Assembly: GCA_913060865.1 (NCBI GenBank)
Contig: CAJXTU010000001.1
Span: 248,001-312,000, forward strand
Reading direction: 5' to 3'
DNA: 64,000 bases
DNA from: an uncultured Cycloclasticus sp.
GTDB taxonomy: Bacteria; Pseudomonadota; Gammaproteobacteria; Methylococcales; Cycloclasticaceae
Shown here piece after piece: positions 44,952 through 54,386 of this stretch (the first letter of the stretch is position 1; each line of letters starts with the position of its first letter). A program made the position numbers and the translations under genes. The notes below the pieces were generated by a model that had not been told where the DNA came from, ran no database searches, and was given only the letters and a program-made list of their open reading frames with translations.

Positions 44952-47900
44952 ATGATTCGTTATTTTGCGGCTCACCCTACTGCCGCCAACATTCTGATGT
45001 TTATTATTGTATTGCTGGGCATCACCTCGCTACCCAATCTAAATAAGGAAACCTTTCCAGACATAGATGCTTATAGAGTACAAGTAAGCGTACCCTACCC
45101 TGGAGCCAGTACCAGCGAAGTCGAAGAAGGCATCTGTAATCGACTAGAAGACAGCACCGATGGCATCAGTTTTCTTGAAGAGCGACGTTGCGAAGCGCGG
45201 GACAATATCGGCACCATGGTATTGGATATGCAAGAAACCGGTGACCTGCAGCAATTCATTAATGATGTGAATTCTGCTGTTGATGCCATCACTGATTTTC
45301 CGGAAGATGCAGAGGACCCGATTATAAAAGAATTGGGGCGTACCAGACCCGTCGTTAGTGTTGCGATTAATGCCGACCTGTCACAGCCCGAACTTAAAGC
45401 ACTGGCGGAATATTATCGCGAGCGTTTATTGGCATTACCGCAAGTACCTATGGTCGATGTCAGCGGTTTTTCTACTCATGAATTCAGTGTGCTCATCAAG
45501 GCAGAATCGCTACACCGTTATCGGTTAAGTATTCAGGATATCGCTAATTTAATTCAACAACAGGCGGTCGATTTACCTGCAGGCATACTGGAAGCAGAGT
45601 TACGCTCTTACCAAATCCGTATCGAAAATGAACGTCGCAGTGTAGAAGAGCTTGCCGACTTAGTAATACTCAATGACGACAAAGGTGGGCGTATACGATT
45701 AGGCGACATCGCAACCATCGTCGATGAATTTACCGATGAGGAAGTACGTGTTGAACTTAATGGCCGGCCCGCTGCCCTGCTCAAAGTAAGTAAAAACACC
45801 AGTGATGATACGTTAACCGTGTATAACGCTGTGAACGATTTTGTAACGGCCGAAAATGCGATGTTACCGGAGTCTACCCGACTGGTCATCACGCAAGATT
45901 CTGCCGCTATTGTGCAGGATCGCCTTAGCTTATTACTTAGAAATGGCTGGCAGGGGCTGTTACTTGCCACCATCACGCTGTTCGTTTTTTTTAGTTGGCG
46001 CTATACCTTCTGGTTAGCACTGGGATTACCCATCTCCTTTATTGGTGGGCTCATGGTAATGAGTGTTGTGGGTATTAGCATTAATATGATATCCATGGTC
46101 GCCCTGCTTATGGCCATCGGCATCCTCATGGATGATGCCATCGTCATCTCTGAAAGCATTGAGCAGGAATACCGTCATGGTCAATCACCATTACAGGCAA
46201 CGGTGGACGGCATCGCTAAAGTTGGCCGTGGTGTTCTATCGTCTTTTGCCACCTCCGCGATGTTGTTTGGTAGCTTGTTGTTTCTAAAAGGTGACATGGG
46301 GCAAGTGATGGGCGTATTACCCGTCGTGTTACTCTCGGTACTCACCATTAGCTTGGTAGAAGCCTTTTTAATTCTGCCCCACCACTTAAAATGTTCACTG
46401 GAAAAACATCAAGATCAATTTAAAACCACCGACACAAAAAACTGGCGTCACACATTTGAACAAAAATTTGATCGGCTACGTAACGCCGTCGGTAAACTGG
46501 CAGACACAGCGATTCAATACCGTTACCTGACGGTGGGAATGGCTGTCGGTTTACTCATTATTACTCTCAGCCTGTTTCCTGCTGGCCTAATTAAATTTAA
46601 GGCTTTCCCCGACCTCGAAGGTAATCTACTAGAGGCGCGTATCCTTATGCCGCAAGGTACTCCCTTCGATCGTACTGAAGCGGTGGTTGCAGAATTACTG
46701 GCTAGCCTGCAACGGACAAAGAGTGAGCTCCCCCCGGAAGATGGTGCAGAGCTTATCAAACACATTCAGGTTTTCTATAGCAACAATGCCGATGCGGGTG
46801 AAGAAGGTGCGCATCTTGCCACCATCAGTCTGGATTTGCTTGATTCTGAAACACGTCACACCTCCTTAAATGAATTACGCCGCCTATGGCGACAATCGAC
46901 CCCTCCAATTGCAGATGCTATTTCTATCCAGTACAAGGAACCCAAGTTAGGGCCGGCTGGTCAAGCTATTTCCATCCGTTTGCAAGGCAATGATCTGCAA
47001 CAACTATCCAAAGCCTCTTGGGAACTTCAAACCTGGCTTAATGGTTACCCCGGCGTATCTAACGTTATGGATGATCTTCGTCCGGGAAAACCTCAGTTCA
47101 CCGTCAGCCTGCACCCAGGATCATTGGTCTCCGGTCTTAACGCACAACAACTGGCGCAACAGTTACGCGCAGCCTATCAGGGTGTAAAAGTAGATGATGT
47201 GTATCAGGGACGTGAAGCCTATGAAATCAATGTCAAACTAAAAACAGATCGAAAAAATGCCCTGAAAGATTTTGAACAACTCAGTTTGTTCAATAACAAG
47301 GGCGTTGATATTCCGTTAAGCGCAATCGCCGAGGTCAGCGATAAACGCGAGTTTTCCAAAATCATTCGTATCAATCATCAGCGCACGGTTACTATCTCAG
47401 GCGACATTGATGCCGCTATTGCAAACACCAATGAAATAATCAACGACACGCGCAAACGTTTCCTTAGTGAACTGCAACAACGCTACCCGGACATATATAT
47501 CAGTTTGGAAGGTGAAGTAAAAAACAGCCAAGAAACCAATAGCTCGGTACTCATCGGTTTTATTCTAGGGATTAGTGGTGTGTATTTTTTACTCAGTTTT
47601 CAGTTCAGAAATTACCTCGAACCGCTAGTTGTGTTAATGAACATTCCATTGGCATTGATCGGCGTTGTTTGGGGGCATAAACTGATGGGGCTAGATATCA
47701 CTATGCCCAGCATGATCGGTTTTGTTTCTCTAGCGGGTATCGTGGTGAATGATTCTATTTTATTAGTCGAATACGTAAAACGCAGAAGTCGTGAAGGCAT
47801 GCCGTTGCATGAAGCCGCAGGTCAGGCCGTACGTGATAGGTTCCGTGCTATTTTTCTCACCTCGATCACCACCATCGCAGGTATGTTACCGCTATTATCA

Positions 47901-48089
47901 GAAACCAGTCTGCAAGCACAGGTACTCATACCATTAGTCGCCAGTGTGGTGTTCGGTATGATCTCATCAACCATTCTACTGTTATTGGTATTACCTGCAG
48001 CGTACGCGATCATGGAAGATTTAGGCGTGCGAGAAATAGAAGAAGACGAGTTGGTGACGGCTAATAATAAACTCACTGACTCAGCGTAA
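44952..48089 (+). CDS. RND efflux transporter permease (AcrB family)
   Basis: Proton-driven inner-membrane pump of 1045 residues with twelve helices and two large periplasmic loops. It begins MIRYFAAHPTAANILMFIIVLLG and has the helix-4 motif MAIGILMDDAIVISESIE with the paired Asp needed for proton transfer. The Lys of AcrB helix 10 is replaced in GIVVNDSILLVEYVKRR, as in several non-AcrB subgroups, so drug specificity should not be assumed. It shares the higher G+C codon use of the adaptor gene. The pair interrupts a block (OsmC, coq7) often found close together, which supports later insertion. Confidence 0.92.
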   Translation: MIRYFAAHPTAANILMFIIVLLGITSLPNLNKETFPDIDAYRVQVSVPYPGASTSEVEEGICNRLEDSTDGISFLEERRCEARDNIGTMVLDMQETGDLQQFINDVNSAVDAITDFPEDAEDPIIKELGRTRPVVSVAINADLSQPELKALAEYYRERLLALPQVPMVDVSGFSTHEFSVLIKAESLHRYRLSIQDIANLIQQQAVDLPAGILEAELRSYQIRIENERRSVEELADLVILNDDKGGRIRLGDIATIVDEFTDEEVRVELNGRPAALLKVSKNTSDDTLTVYNAVNDFVTAENAMLPESTRLVITQDSAAIVQDRLSLLLRNGWQGLLLATITLFVFFSWRYTFWLALGLPISFIGGLMVMSVVGISINMISMVALLMAIGILMDDAIVISESIEQEYRHGQSPLQATVDGIAKVGRGVLSSFATSAMLFGSLLFLKGDMGQVMGVLPVVLLSVLTISLVEAFLILPHHLKCSLEKHQDQFKTTDTKNWRHTFEQKFDRLRNAVGKLADTAIQYRYLTVGMAVGLLIITLSLFPAGLIKFKAFPDLEGNLLEARILMPQGTPFDRTEAVVAELLASLQRTKSELPPEDGAELIKHIQVFYSNNADAGEEGAHLATISLDLLDSETRHTSLNELRRLWRQSTPPIADAISIQYKEPKLGPAGQAISIRLQGNDLQQLSKASWELQTWLNGYPGVSNVMDDLRPGKPQFTVSLHPGSLVSGLNAQQLAQQLRAAYQGVKVDDVYQGREAYEINVKLKTDRKNALKDFEQLSLFNNKGVDIPLSAIAEVSDKREFSKIIRINHQRTVTISGDIDAAIANTNEIINDTRKRFLSELQQRYPDIYISLEGEVKNSQETNSSVLIGFILGISGVYFLLSFQFRNYLEPLVVLMNIPLALIGVVWGHKLMGLDITMPSMIGFVSLAGIVVNDSILLVEYVKRRSREGMPLHEAAGQAVRDRFRAIFLTSITTIAGMLPLLSETSLQAQVLIPLVASVVFGMISSTILLLLVLPAAYAIMEDLGVREIEEDELVTANNKLTDSA

Positions 48090-48357
48090 AAATTGCTCTT
48101 TGATTCTTTCGGTAGGGAATACTTGGGTTGATTGAAATGAGCTTTTTTTCTGTATTCCTAGTAGGTGCTGAATCCCTTAAAACATTAACATATAAAGCGA
48201 GAATAAAATTGACTGCTACAAGCCTAAAAGAACAAAATGGCCGTTAACAATTTGTTGGTTTCCCTGCTTCTGATAACCCTTCGCCCAGATGGGCACTACC
48301 TTGTTCAAACGATAGTATTGTTTGGTTCGGGTTTATTGTTCAAGGGTGACTTACTTT

Positions 48358-49659
48358 TTAGGGCGAAGTCTCAGTAATTTCTGATACGACCTGCTTTATG
48401 GCAGACGTGACACGAGACAAGTCCGCTGGTTCAATGATATACGGCGGCATTACGTACACTAAATTAGAGAAGGGGCGAACCCAAACGCCCAGTTCAACAA
48501 AGCGCGGTTGCATCCAATGTATGTCAAGGGCTTGGTGTAATTCAATGACGCCAATGGCGCCTTTAACGCGAACATCTTTAACCGATGTAAATGTTCGGCA
48601 AATAGACAACTCGGTAATGAGTTGTTGTTCGATTTGATTAACGTTTTCCTGCCAGGGTGAATTGAGTAATAGGTCTAGGCTGGCATTGGCTACCGCGCAA
48701 GCTAATGGGTTAGCCATAAAGGTTGGGCCATGCATTAAGGTGGGGTGTTGCCCGTCACCAATGCCATTGGCGACTTTGCTGGAACATAGTGTTGCGGCTA
48801 GGCTCAAATATCCGCCGGTTAGGGCTTTACCTACGCATAAAATATCGGGGGCAATATGGGCTTGTTCGTAGGCGAATAGTGTTCCCGTCCGTCCAAACCC
48901 AGTCGCTATTTCATCCAAAATCAACAGTACGTTATAGTCTGTACACAATTCACGTACTTTTTTAAGATAAGCAGCGCTGTAAAACCGCATACCGCCTGCA
49001 CCTTGAACGAGGGGTTCAATGATCACGGCTGCAATGGCGCCTACATTGTTTTTTAATAAATGCTCAAAGTCATCAATAGCGGTTTGATCGTATGTTGTTT
49101 GGCCTGAGCAGTTAGGGCTTTGTGCAAATAAATGCTGAGCCAGAACGTTACTAAACAAATGGTGCATGCCGTTATCGGGGTCGCAAACGGCCATCGCGCC
49201 AAAGGTATCGCCGTGATAACCATTTTTGATGGTGAGCAAGCGTTGTTTTTGGGGTTGGCCTTGAGAGGCCCAATACTGAATAGCCATTTTGATGGCGACT
49301 TCAACGGCTACCGAGCCAGAATCGGCAAAGAATACGTGTTGTAAATCATCGTGGGTGATGTTGATCAGCTTTTTTGCTAGGTCAACAGCAGGCTTGTGTG
49401 TTAAGCCACCAAACATAACGTGCGACATGGATTTAAGTTGGTTCTCAATCGCAGCATTTAAGGCAGGATGGTTGTAGCCATGAATGGCGGCCCACCAAGA
49501 AGACATGCCATCAATCAGTTCGCGCCCATCTTCCAGCGTTAAACGTACGCCAGAGGCTGACTTTACCGGGAAAACGGGTGTTGGGTGGTTTAGGCTCGTA
49601 TAAGGGTGCCAAAGGTGTTGTTGGTCAAACGTAACGAGGGCGTCCCAGTTATTACTCAT
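48358..49659 (-). CDS. bioA: adenosylmethionine-8-amino-7-oxononanoate transaminase
   Basis: Biotin-pathway PLP enzyme, 433 residues, that makes DAPA from KAPA with S-adenosylmethionine as amino donor. The N-terminal HLWHPYTSLNHP, GRELIDGMSSWWAAIHGYNHP, ITIKNGYHGDTFGAM-like segment, LILDEIATGFGRTG and the PLP lysine in CVGKALTGGYLSLAATL are all present. No other bio gene is in the window. Six bases separate its start from the coq7 stop on the same strand, so the two may be cotranscribed. Confidence 0.94.
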   Translation of the reverse strand: MSNNWDALVTFDQQHLWHPYTSLNHPTPVFPVKSASGVRLTLEDGRELIDGMSSWWAAIHGYNHPALNAAIENQLKSMSHVMFGGLTHKPAVDLAKKLINITHDDLQHVFFADSGSVAVEVAIKMAIQYWASQGQPQKQRLLTIKNGYHGDTFGAMAVCDPDNGMHHLFSNVLAQHLFAQSPNCSGQTTYDQTAIDDFEHLLKNNVGAIAAVIIEPLVQGAGGMRFYSAAYLKKVRELCTDYNVLLILDEIATGFGRTGTLFAYEQAHIAPDILCVGKALTGGYLSLAATLCSSKVANGIGDGQHPTLMHGPTFMANPLACAVANASLDLLLNSPWQENVNQIEQQLITELSICRTFTSVKDVRVKGAIGVIELHQALDIHWMQPRFVELGVWVRPFSNLVYVMPPYIIEPADLSRVTSAIKQVVSEITETSP

Positions 49660-49665
49660 TTGAGG

Positions 49666-50307
49666 CTAAATCCAAAAAGATGTTTTCGTCATAATTTTTG
49701 AAACAAATCGCATGCCTTGTTTTATTGGTTCAGGCAACTCAGCGCCACCTTGCTCGATAGCGGTGGTTGCGTGTTGGTTTTCATCTTTGTGCATTTGCTC
49801 AAGAATAGCGCGTGTTTTAAGGTCGGTATCCGGTAATTTATCTAGATGGCTTTCAATATGTTGAACGACCTGTTTTTCCGTTTCGGCTAAAAAGCCAAGG
49901 TTCCATTTGTCGCCCGCTAGACCGGCAGTTGCGCCAATGGCCAAAGAGCCTAAGTACCAAGCAGGGTCTAGAACACTGGTTTTCTCGCCAAGTTGGTTAA
50001 TACGTTTCCTACACCATGCAAGGTGGTCGTTTTCTTCTTCGGCGGCTTGCGTTAGTTTTTCTTGCACATTTTTATTTCGCGCGGTGAGGGATTGACCTTG
50101 GTATAACGCTTGCGCGGCTACTTCGCCAGCATGGTTAACGCGCATTAACTGCGCCGATAATTTAGCCTCATCGTCATTAAGCTCGTTATCTTCAACCGTA
50201 TCAGCAGGGTTTTCTCGCCCAGTTGTTATGGCGTGCCCAGCCAAAGTACGTAACACGCGGTCGGCATGAGTGATGAGTGTGTCGGCAGGGGAAAAAGCTC
50301 GTTGCAT
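49666..50307 (-). CDS. coq7: Coq7-type demethoxyubiquinone hydroxylase
   Basis: Di-iron monooxygenase of ubiquinone synthesis, used in many gammaproteobacteria in place of UbiF. The 213-residue protein has two repeats with iron ligands: MRVNHAGEVAAQALYQGQ with E..H spacing and AAEEENDHLAW, then ETEKQVVQHIESHL and QMHKDENQHATTAIEQGG. All expected Glu and His ligands are present. It lies between bioA and the Fe-S gene on the same strand, with a two-base gap from the latter. Confidence 0.93.
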   Translation of the reverse strand: MQRAFSPADTLITHADRVLRTLAGHAITTGRENPADTVEDNELNDDEAKLSAQLMRVNHAGEVAAQALYQGQSLTARNKNVQEKLTQAAEEENDHLAWCRKRINQLGEKTSVLDPAWYLGSLAIGATAGLAGDKWNLGFLAETEKQVVQHIESHLDKLPDTDLKTRAILEQMHKDENQHATTAIEQGGAELPEPIKQGMRFVSKIMTKTSFWI

Positions 50308-50309
50308 GG

Positions 50310-51485
50310 CTAAACCTTCAATTGTTGTGCGAGTAATGATACCGGATGTAAGGCGATGGTGTTAAGCCCCGCTTGTTTTAAACCGGCGCGTAAATGCATA
50401 GCGCAACCAACATTACTTGTTAATAGGTAATCGCTTACGTTTTGTTTGAGTGGCTCTAGCGTTTTATCGCGTAGGTTATTCGCCGTTTCTTTATGAGTTA
50501 GCATATACGTGCCAGCTGCGCCGCAGCACATTTGATCGGTCTTGAAAGAGTGGGTGCTTAGTTCGCTAATATTGGAGAGCGAGTCGGCAATGTTGGCACC
50601 TTTCGATTGAGCGTTTTTTAAGGTGCAGGGGGTGTGAAGCCACGCCGATGCTTTCAGTGGCTTGAACGATAGTGTGGATAAATAAGGGGCGATGAAATCG
50701 CTGATATCGATAACCTTGTTTGCAAGTGGCGAGGCATATTCAGTTAAGGTTGAGCCGCAACCGCTGGCGACCGTAATGACCGCATCATATTTCTCAGAAG
50801 AAAAAGTTAACTGGTTTTCTTGTGCTAATTCAAGAGCTTTGCTTTTATTGCCGGCGTGTAAATCAATTGCACCGCAGCAGCGTTGGTTTTGAGGAATGCT
50901 GATATCAAAACCACAATGCTGTAGTAAGAATATGGCGTCTTTTAATGTTTTTGAATCTAATAGGTCAGTAGCGCAGCCTGTAAATAGTGCAACGTGCCCT
51001 TGCTTTGTTGGGGCGAGGGAAGGGTATGTTTTGTGAAAATTATTGGAAGAAATTTTTGCGGGTAAGTACTTGTTAAACTCTAAGGGAAGTTTGTTTAAGC
51101 CGAGTTTTTGGTAAAAACGCAAAAGTGTATTTAGGCTTTTGCGATACGGCTTGGTTAAGTAGTGAATGGCTGCATGTTCTGCCCATTTTAATTTGTTATG
51201 GGTTGGGGTGGATGTTTCGTCGCGAAAATCGTTTATAAGTTGTGCGTAAGGTACTTGAGCGGGGCACATTTTTTCGCAAGCTCTACAGGTTAAGCAATTG
51301 TCGATGTGTTCGGTGAGCGTATTAGTTAGTTCCAATTGGCCTTCGGACCAACCTTGAATAAGTGCTAACCGACCGCGCGGTGATTCACTTTCGTTTTTGC
51401 TTAGGGTGTACGTAGGGCATGATGGCAGGCATAATCCGCATTTAACGCAAAGATCTGTGCCAGTAAATTTAGCTTGAGTAGTCAA
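50310..51485 (-). CDS. (Fe-S)-binding oxidoreductase, GlcF-like
   Basis: A 391-residue cytoplasmic protein resembling the iron-sulfur subunit of glycolate oxidase. Two 4Fe-4S ferredoxin motifs occur near the N-terminus (C13, C16, C19, C23 and C64, C67, C70, C74), followed by two CCG-type domains: CCGAID near 205 and CCGAAG near 325. No GlcD or GlcE flavoprotein gene is nearby, so its electron partner must be encoded elsewhere. It lies just upstream of coq7 and divergent from cysD. The name GlcF is the closest fit, but substrate use is not shown. Confidence 0.82.
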   Translation of the reverse strand: MTTQAKFTGTDLCVKCGLCLPSCPTYTLSKNESESPRGRLALIQGWSEGQLELTNTLTEHIDNCLTCRACEKMCPAQVPYAQLINDFRDETSTPTHNKLKWAEHAAIHYLTKPYRKSLNTLLRFYQKLGLNKLPLEFNKYLPAKISSNNFHKTYPSLAPTKQGHVALFTGCATDLLDSKTLKDAIFLLQHCGFDISIPQNQRCCGAIDLHAGNKSKALELAQENQLTFSSEKYDAVITVASGCGSTLTEYASPLANKVIDISDFIAPYLSTLSFKPLKASAWLHTPCTLKNAQSKGANIADSLSNISELSTHSFKTDQMCCGAAGTYMLTHKETANNLRDKTLEPLKQNVSDYLLTSNVGCAMHLRAGLKQAGLNTIALHPVSLLAQQLKV

Positions 51486-51558
51486 AATAATAAATTAAGC
51501 AAGAATGCGGATAATTCGTTATAATTAATTATTATATATTTCATTTAAAACTAACATT

Positions 51559-52473
51559 ATGGTTATAAGTAAAAAACAACTGACACATTTAAAGCGACTA
51601 GAAGCCGAGTCGGTGCATATTATACGTGAAGTGATAGCTGAGTTTGATAATCCAGCGATGCTTTATAGCGTGGGCAAAGACTCCTCGGTGATGTTGCACC
51701 TAGCGCAAAAAGCCTTCTTTCCTGCAAAACCACCGTTTCCCTTGGTGCATGTGGACACGACATGGAAATTTAAAGAGATGATTGAGTTCCGTAACAAGCG
51801 CGCTGAAGAAGTAGGTATGGAGCTATTGGTGTACATCAACCCTAAAGGTAAGGAGCTGAATATTTCTCCGTTTGAGCACGGCTCGTCCATGCACACGGAT
51901 ATTATGAAAACAGAAGGCTTGCGTCAGATGTTGGACCTTTATAAATACGATGCAGTGTTTGGTGGTGCAAGACGTGATGAAGAAAAGTCTCGCGCGAAAG
52001 AGCGAATTTACTCGTTCCGTGATAAAAATCATCGCTGGGACCCAAAAGCGCAACGTCCGGAGTTATGGGATACCTACAATGGTCGCCATCAAAAAGGCGA
52101 GTCTATTCGCGTATTTCCCTTGTCCAACTGGACTGAGTTAGATATTTGGCAATATATCTATTTAGAGAGTATTCCCATTCCCGATTTGTATTTTGCAAAA
52201 GAACGCCCAGTGGTTGAGTACGGCGGTACTAAAATTATGGTCGATGATGATCGTATGCCTGAAGAATTGCGTGCCAAAGCAGTGATGGAGAAAGTACGTT
52301 TTAGAACATTAGGCTGTTACCCATTAACGGGTGCGGTTGAGTCAAACGCTGAAACCTTGCCTGAAATTATTCAAGAGATGCTGCTAACTAAAGTATCGGA
52401 GCGTCAGGGTCGATTGATTGACCATGACGAATCAGGCTCTATGGAAAAGAAAAAGATTGAGGGGTATTTCTAA
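51559..52473 (+). CDS. cysD: sulfate adenylyltransferase subunit 2
   Basis: Catalytic subunit that makes adenosine 5'-phosphosulfate (APS) from sulfate and ATP. The 304-residue protein has the PP-loop-like [18 protein letters not shown] near 35-52, [39 protein letters not shown] and the C-terminal KKKIEGYF. It is full length. The stop overlaps the cysN start by one base, so the heterodimer is produced in coupled fashion. It heads a rightward block of PAPS-related genes that leads into sulfotransferase genes. Confidence 0.96.
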   Translation: MVISKKQLTHLKRLEAESVHIIREVIAEFDNPAMLYSVGKDSSVMLHLAQKAFFPAKPPFPLVHVDTTWKFKEMIEFRNKRAEEVGMELLVYINPKGKELNISPFEHGSSMHTDIMKTEGLRQMLDLYKYDAVFGGARRDEEKSRAKERIYSFRDKNHRWDPKAQRPELWDTYNGRHQKGESIRVFPLSNWTELDIWQYIYLESIPIPDLYFAKERPVVEYGGTKIMVDDDRMPEELRAKAVMEKVRFRTLGCYPLTGAVESNAETLPEIIQEMLLTKVSERQGRLIDHDESGSMEKKKIEGYF

Positions 52474-53915
52474 TGGCTGTTGAGCAAAATAATCTGATCG
52501 CCTCTGATATCGAAGCGTATCTTAAACAACATGAGAACAAAGAATTACTGCGGTTTATTACCTGCGGTAGTGTGGATGATGGCAAAAGCACCTTAATTGG
52601 CCGTTTATTGCACGACAGTAAAATGATCTTTGAAGATCAGTTGGCGGCAATTAATAGCGATTCAAAAAAACACGGCACAACGGGTGATAACGTTGACTTA
52701 GCGTTATTGGTTGACGGGCTGCAATCTGAACGGGAACAAGGTATTACGATAGATGTGGCGTACCGTTTTTTTGCCACAGATAAACGTAAATTTATCATCG
52801 CCGACACACCGGGTCATGAGCAGTACACGAGGAACATGGCAACGGGTGCTTCTACAGCAGATTTAGCGATTATTCTGATTGATGCACGCTATGGTGTGCA
52901 GACGCAAACGCGTCGTCACAGCTTTATCACCAATTTATTAGGCATAAAGCACATCGTGGTAGCCGTGAATAAAATGGATTTGGTTGATTTTAGCGAGCAA
53001 CGCTTCAACGAAATTAAAGAGCAATACCAAGCGTTTGCTGAAGAAGTTGGCATCAGCAAGCCTGTGTTTGTGCCAGTATCTGCTTTAACAGGCGATAACG
53101 TCGTTAATGCCAGTGCAAACATGCCGTGGAATACCGATGCACCGCTGATGGAACAGCTAGATACTATTCCGTTAGAAGATACCGTTAACCTAGAGAGCTT
53201 CCGTTTGCCGGTTCAATACGTCAATCGTCCGCATTTGGATTTTAGAGGGTTCTGCGGCACCATTGCAGGTGGTTCAATTAAGACCGGTGATCAGGTAACG
53301 GTATTGCCTTCCAATAAAACCTCCACTGTGAAGCAAATTATTCAGCCGTCGACTGACGAACAAAGCATGGTGATAAATGAAGCGTATGCGCCAATGGCCA
53401 TAACGCTAACGCTAGACGATGAAGTAGACATTAGTCGTGGCGATATGATTGTTAAAACGGCGGATATTCCAGAGGTGGCCGATCAGCTAGACGTTATGCT
53501 GGTATGGATGAATGAAGCCGCGATGAATACAGGGGTTGATTATCTGATCAAAAGAGCGAGTAATGTGGTGCCAGGCAGGTTTGAGCAAATAAGTCATAAG
53601 ATTGATGTTAATACGTTAGAAAAAATGGAAGCCAGTGAATTGCAGTTAAATGAAATTGCTCAATGTCGCTTATCGCTAAAACAGGCGATAGCCTTTGATG
53701 CTTATGCTGATGTAAAGGGAACAGGCAGTTTTATTGTGATTGATAAATACACGCACGCGACCTTGGCGGCGGGCATGATTCAAGGTAAATCTAATATTGA
53801 AGCAAAGAACATATCAACAAAAGAATACAGTGCCTTTGAAAAAGATTTAAACGCGCTGGTTAGGCAGCACTTTCCAGAATGGGGTTGTCAGTCAATAGAT
53901 GATTTGCTGTCATAA
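52473..53915 (+). CDS. cysN: sulfate adenylyltransferase subunit 1 (GTPase)
   Basis: GTP-hydrolysing partner that drives APS formation by CysD. The 480-residue protein is an EF-Tu-like GTPase: P-loop GSVDDGKST at 32-40, DTPGHEQYTRNM from 111, NKMD at 166-169, and two beta-barrel domains after about residue 240. It is not fused to CysC; the kinase is encoded separately downstream. A 117-bp tandem repeat follows its stop. Confidence 0.96.
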   Translation: MAVEQNNLIASDIEAYLKQHENKELLRFITCGSVDDGKSTLIGRLLHDSKMIFEDQLAAINSDSKKHGTTGDNVDLALLVDGLQSEREQGITIDVAYRFFATDKRKFIIADTPGHEQYTRNMATGASTADLAIILIDARYGVQTQTRRHSFITNLLGIKHIVVAVNKMDLVDFSEQRFNEIKEQYQAFAEEVGISKPVFVPVSALTGDNVVNASANMPWNTDAPLMEQLDTIPLEDTVNLESFRLPVQYVNRPHLDFRGFCGTIAGGSIKTGDQVTVLPSNKTSTVKQIIQPSTDEQSMVINEAYAPMAITLTLDDEVDISRGDMIVKTADIPEVADQLDVMLVWMNEAAMNTGVDYLIKRASNVVPGRFEQISHKIDVNTLEKMEASELQLNEIAQCRLSLKQAIAFDAYADVKGTGSFIVIDKYTHATLAAGMIQGKSNIEAKNISTKEYSAFEKDLNALVRQHFPEWGCQSIDDLLS

Positions 53916-53922
53916 TAGTCGG

Positions 53923-54300
53923 TTGGTGCTGAGAATGTTGGGGTTCCTGCAGCCACCTCCAACCTACGATATGTGTTTAGTCTCGTAGGTTGGCGCTGAG
54001 TTTGCGAAGCCCAACAGCTTCTGATCAGAAAGGGGTGGATTGGCGCTGAGAATGTTGGGGTTCCTGCCGTCGTCTCCAACCTACAGTACGTATTTAGTTC
54101 CGTAGGTTGGTGCTGAGTTTACGAAGCCCAACAGCTTCTGATCAGAAAGAGGTGGGTTGGCGCTGAGAATATTGAGGCTCCTGCCGTCACCTCCAATCTA
54201 CAATATGTGTTTAGTCTCGTAGGTTGATGCTGACGACTGCATGGACGCAGGAGGTAGAGTAAAGCAGGAGCAGTTACCGCATTTACGAAGCCCAACAAGC
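53923..54300. repeat. three-copy 117-bp tandem repeat with internal hairpins
   Basis: Copies begin at 53923, 54040 and 54157, spaced exactly 117 bp. Each holds an inverted repeat CCAACCTAC...GTAGGTTGG (first copy 53959-53993), and a second, TTGGCGCT...AGCCCAA. The third copy is more diverged and carries about 48 extra bases at 54234-54281 (a CATGGACGCAGGAGGTAGAG-containing segment). The GTAGGTTGG...GAAGCCCAAC unit resembles short palindromic repeats dispersed in many proteobacterial genomes. It fills the cysN to APS-kinase-like gap; the leftward frame through it is not a gene. Confidence 0.9.
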
Positions 54301-54386
54301 CAAAGGACGTTTAAATAAATATCAACAAAATATTGGTATAAGAATATTTAGTGAAAAACGCTAGGGATAGGACGTAAAATAAAGGG

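Noticed and set aside
53888-54079. Leftward 63-codon frame in the tandem repeat
   Set aside because: It only translates the repeat (AGTPTFSAP recurs), begins inside the cysN end, and has no ribosome site or family.
53923-54300. CRISPR array
   Set aside because: Units are 117 bp, contiguous, with no unique spacers and no cas genes.
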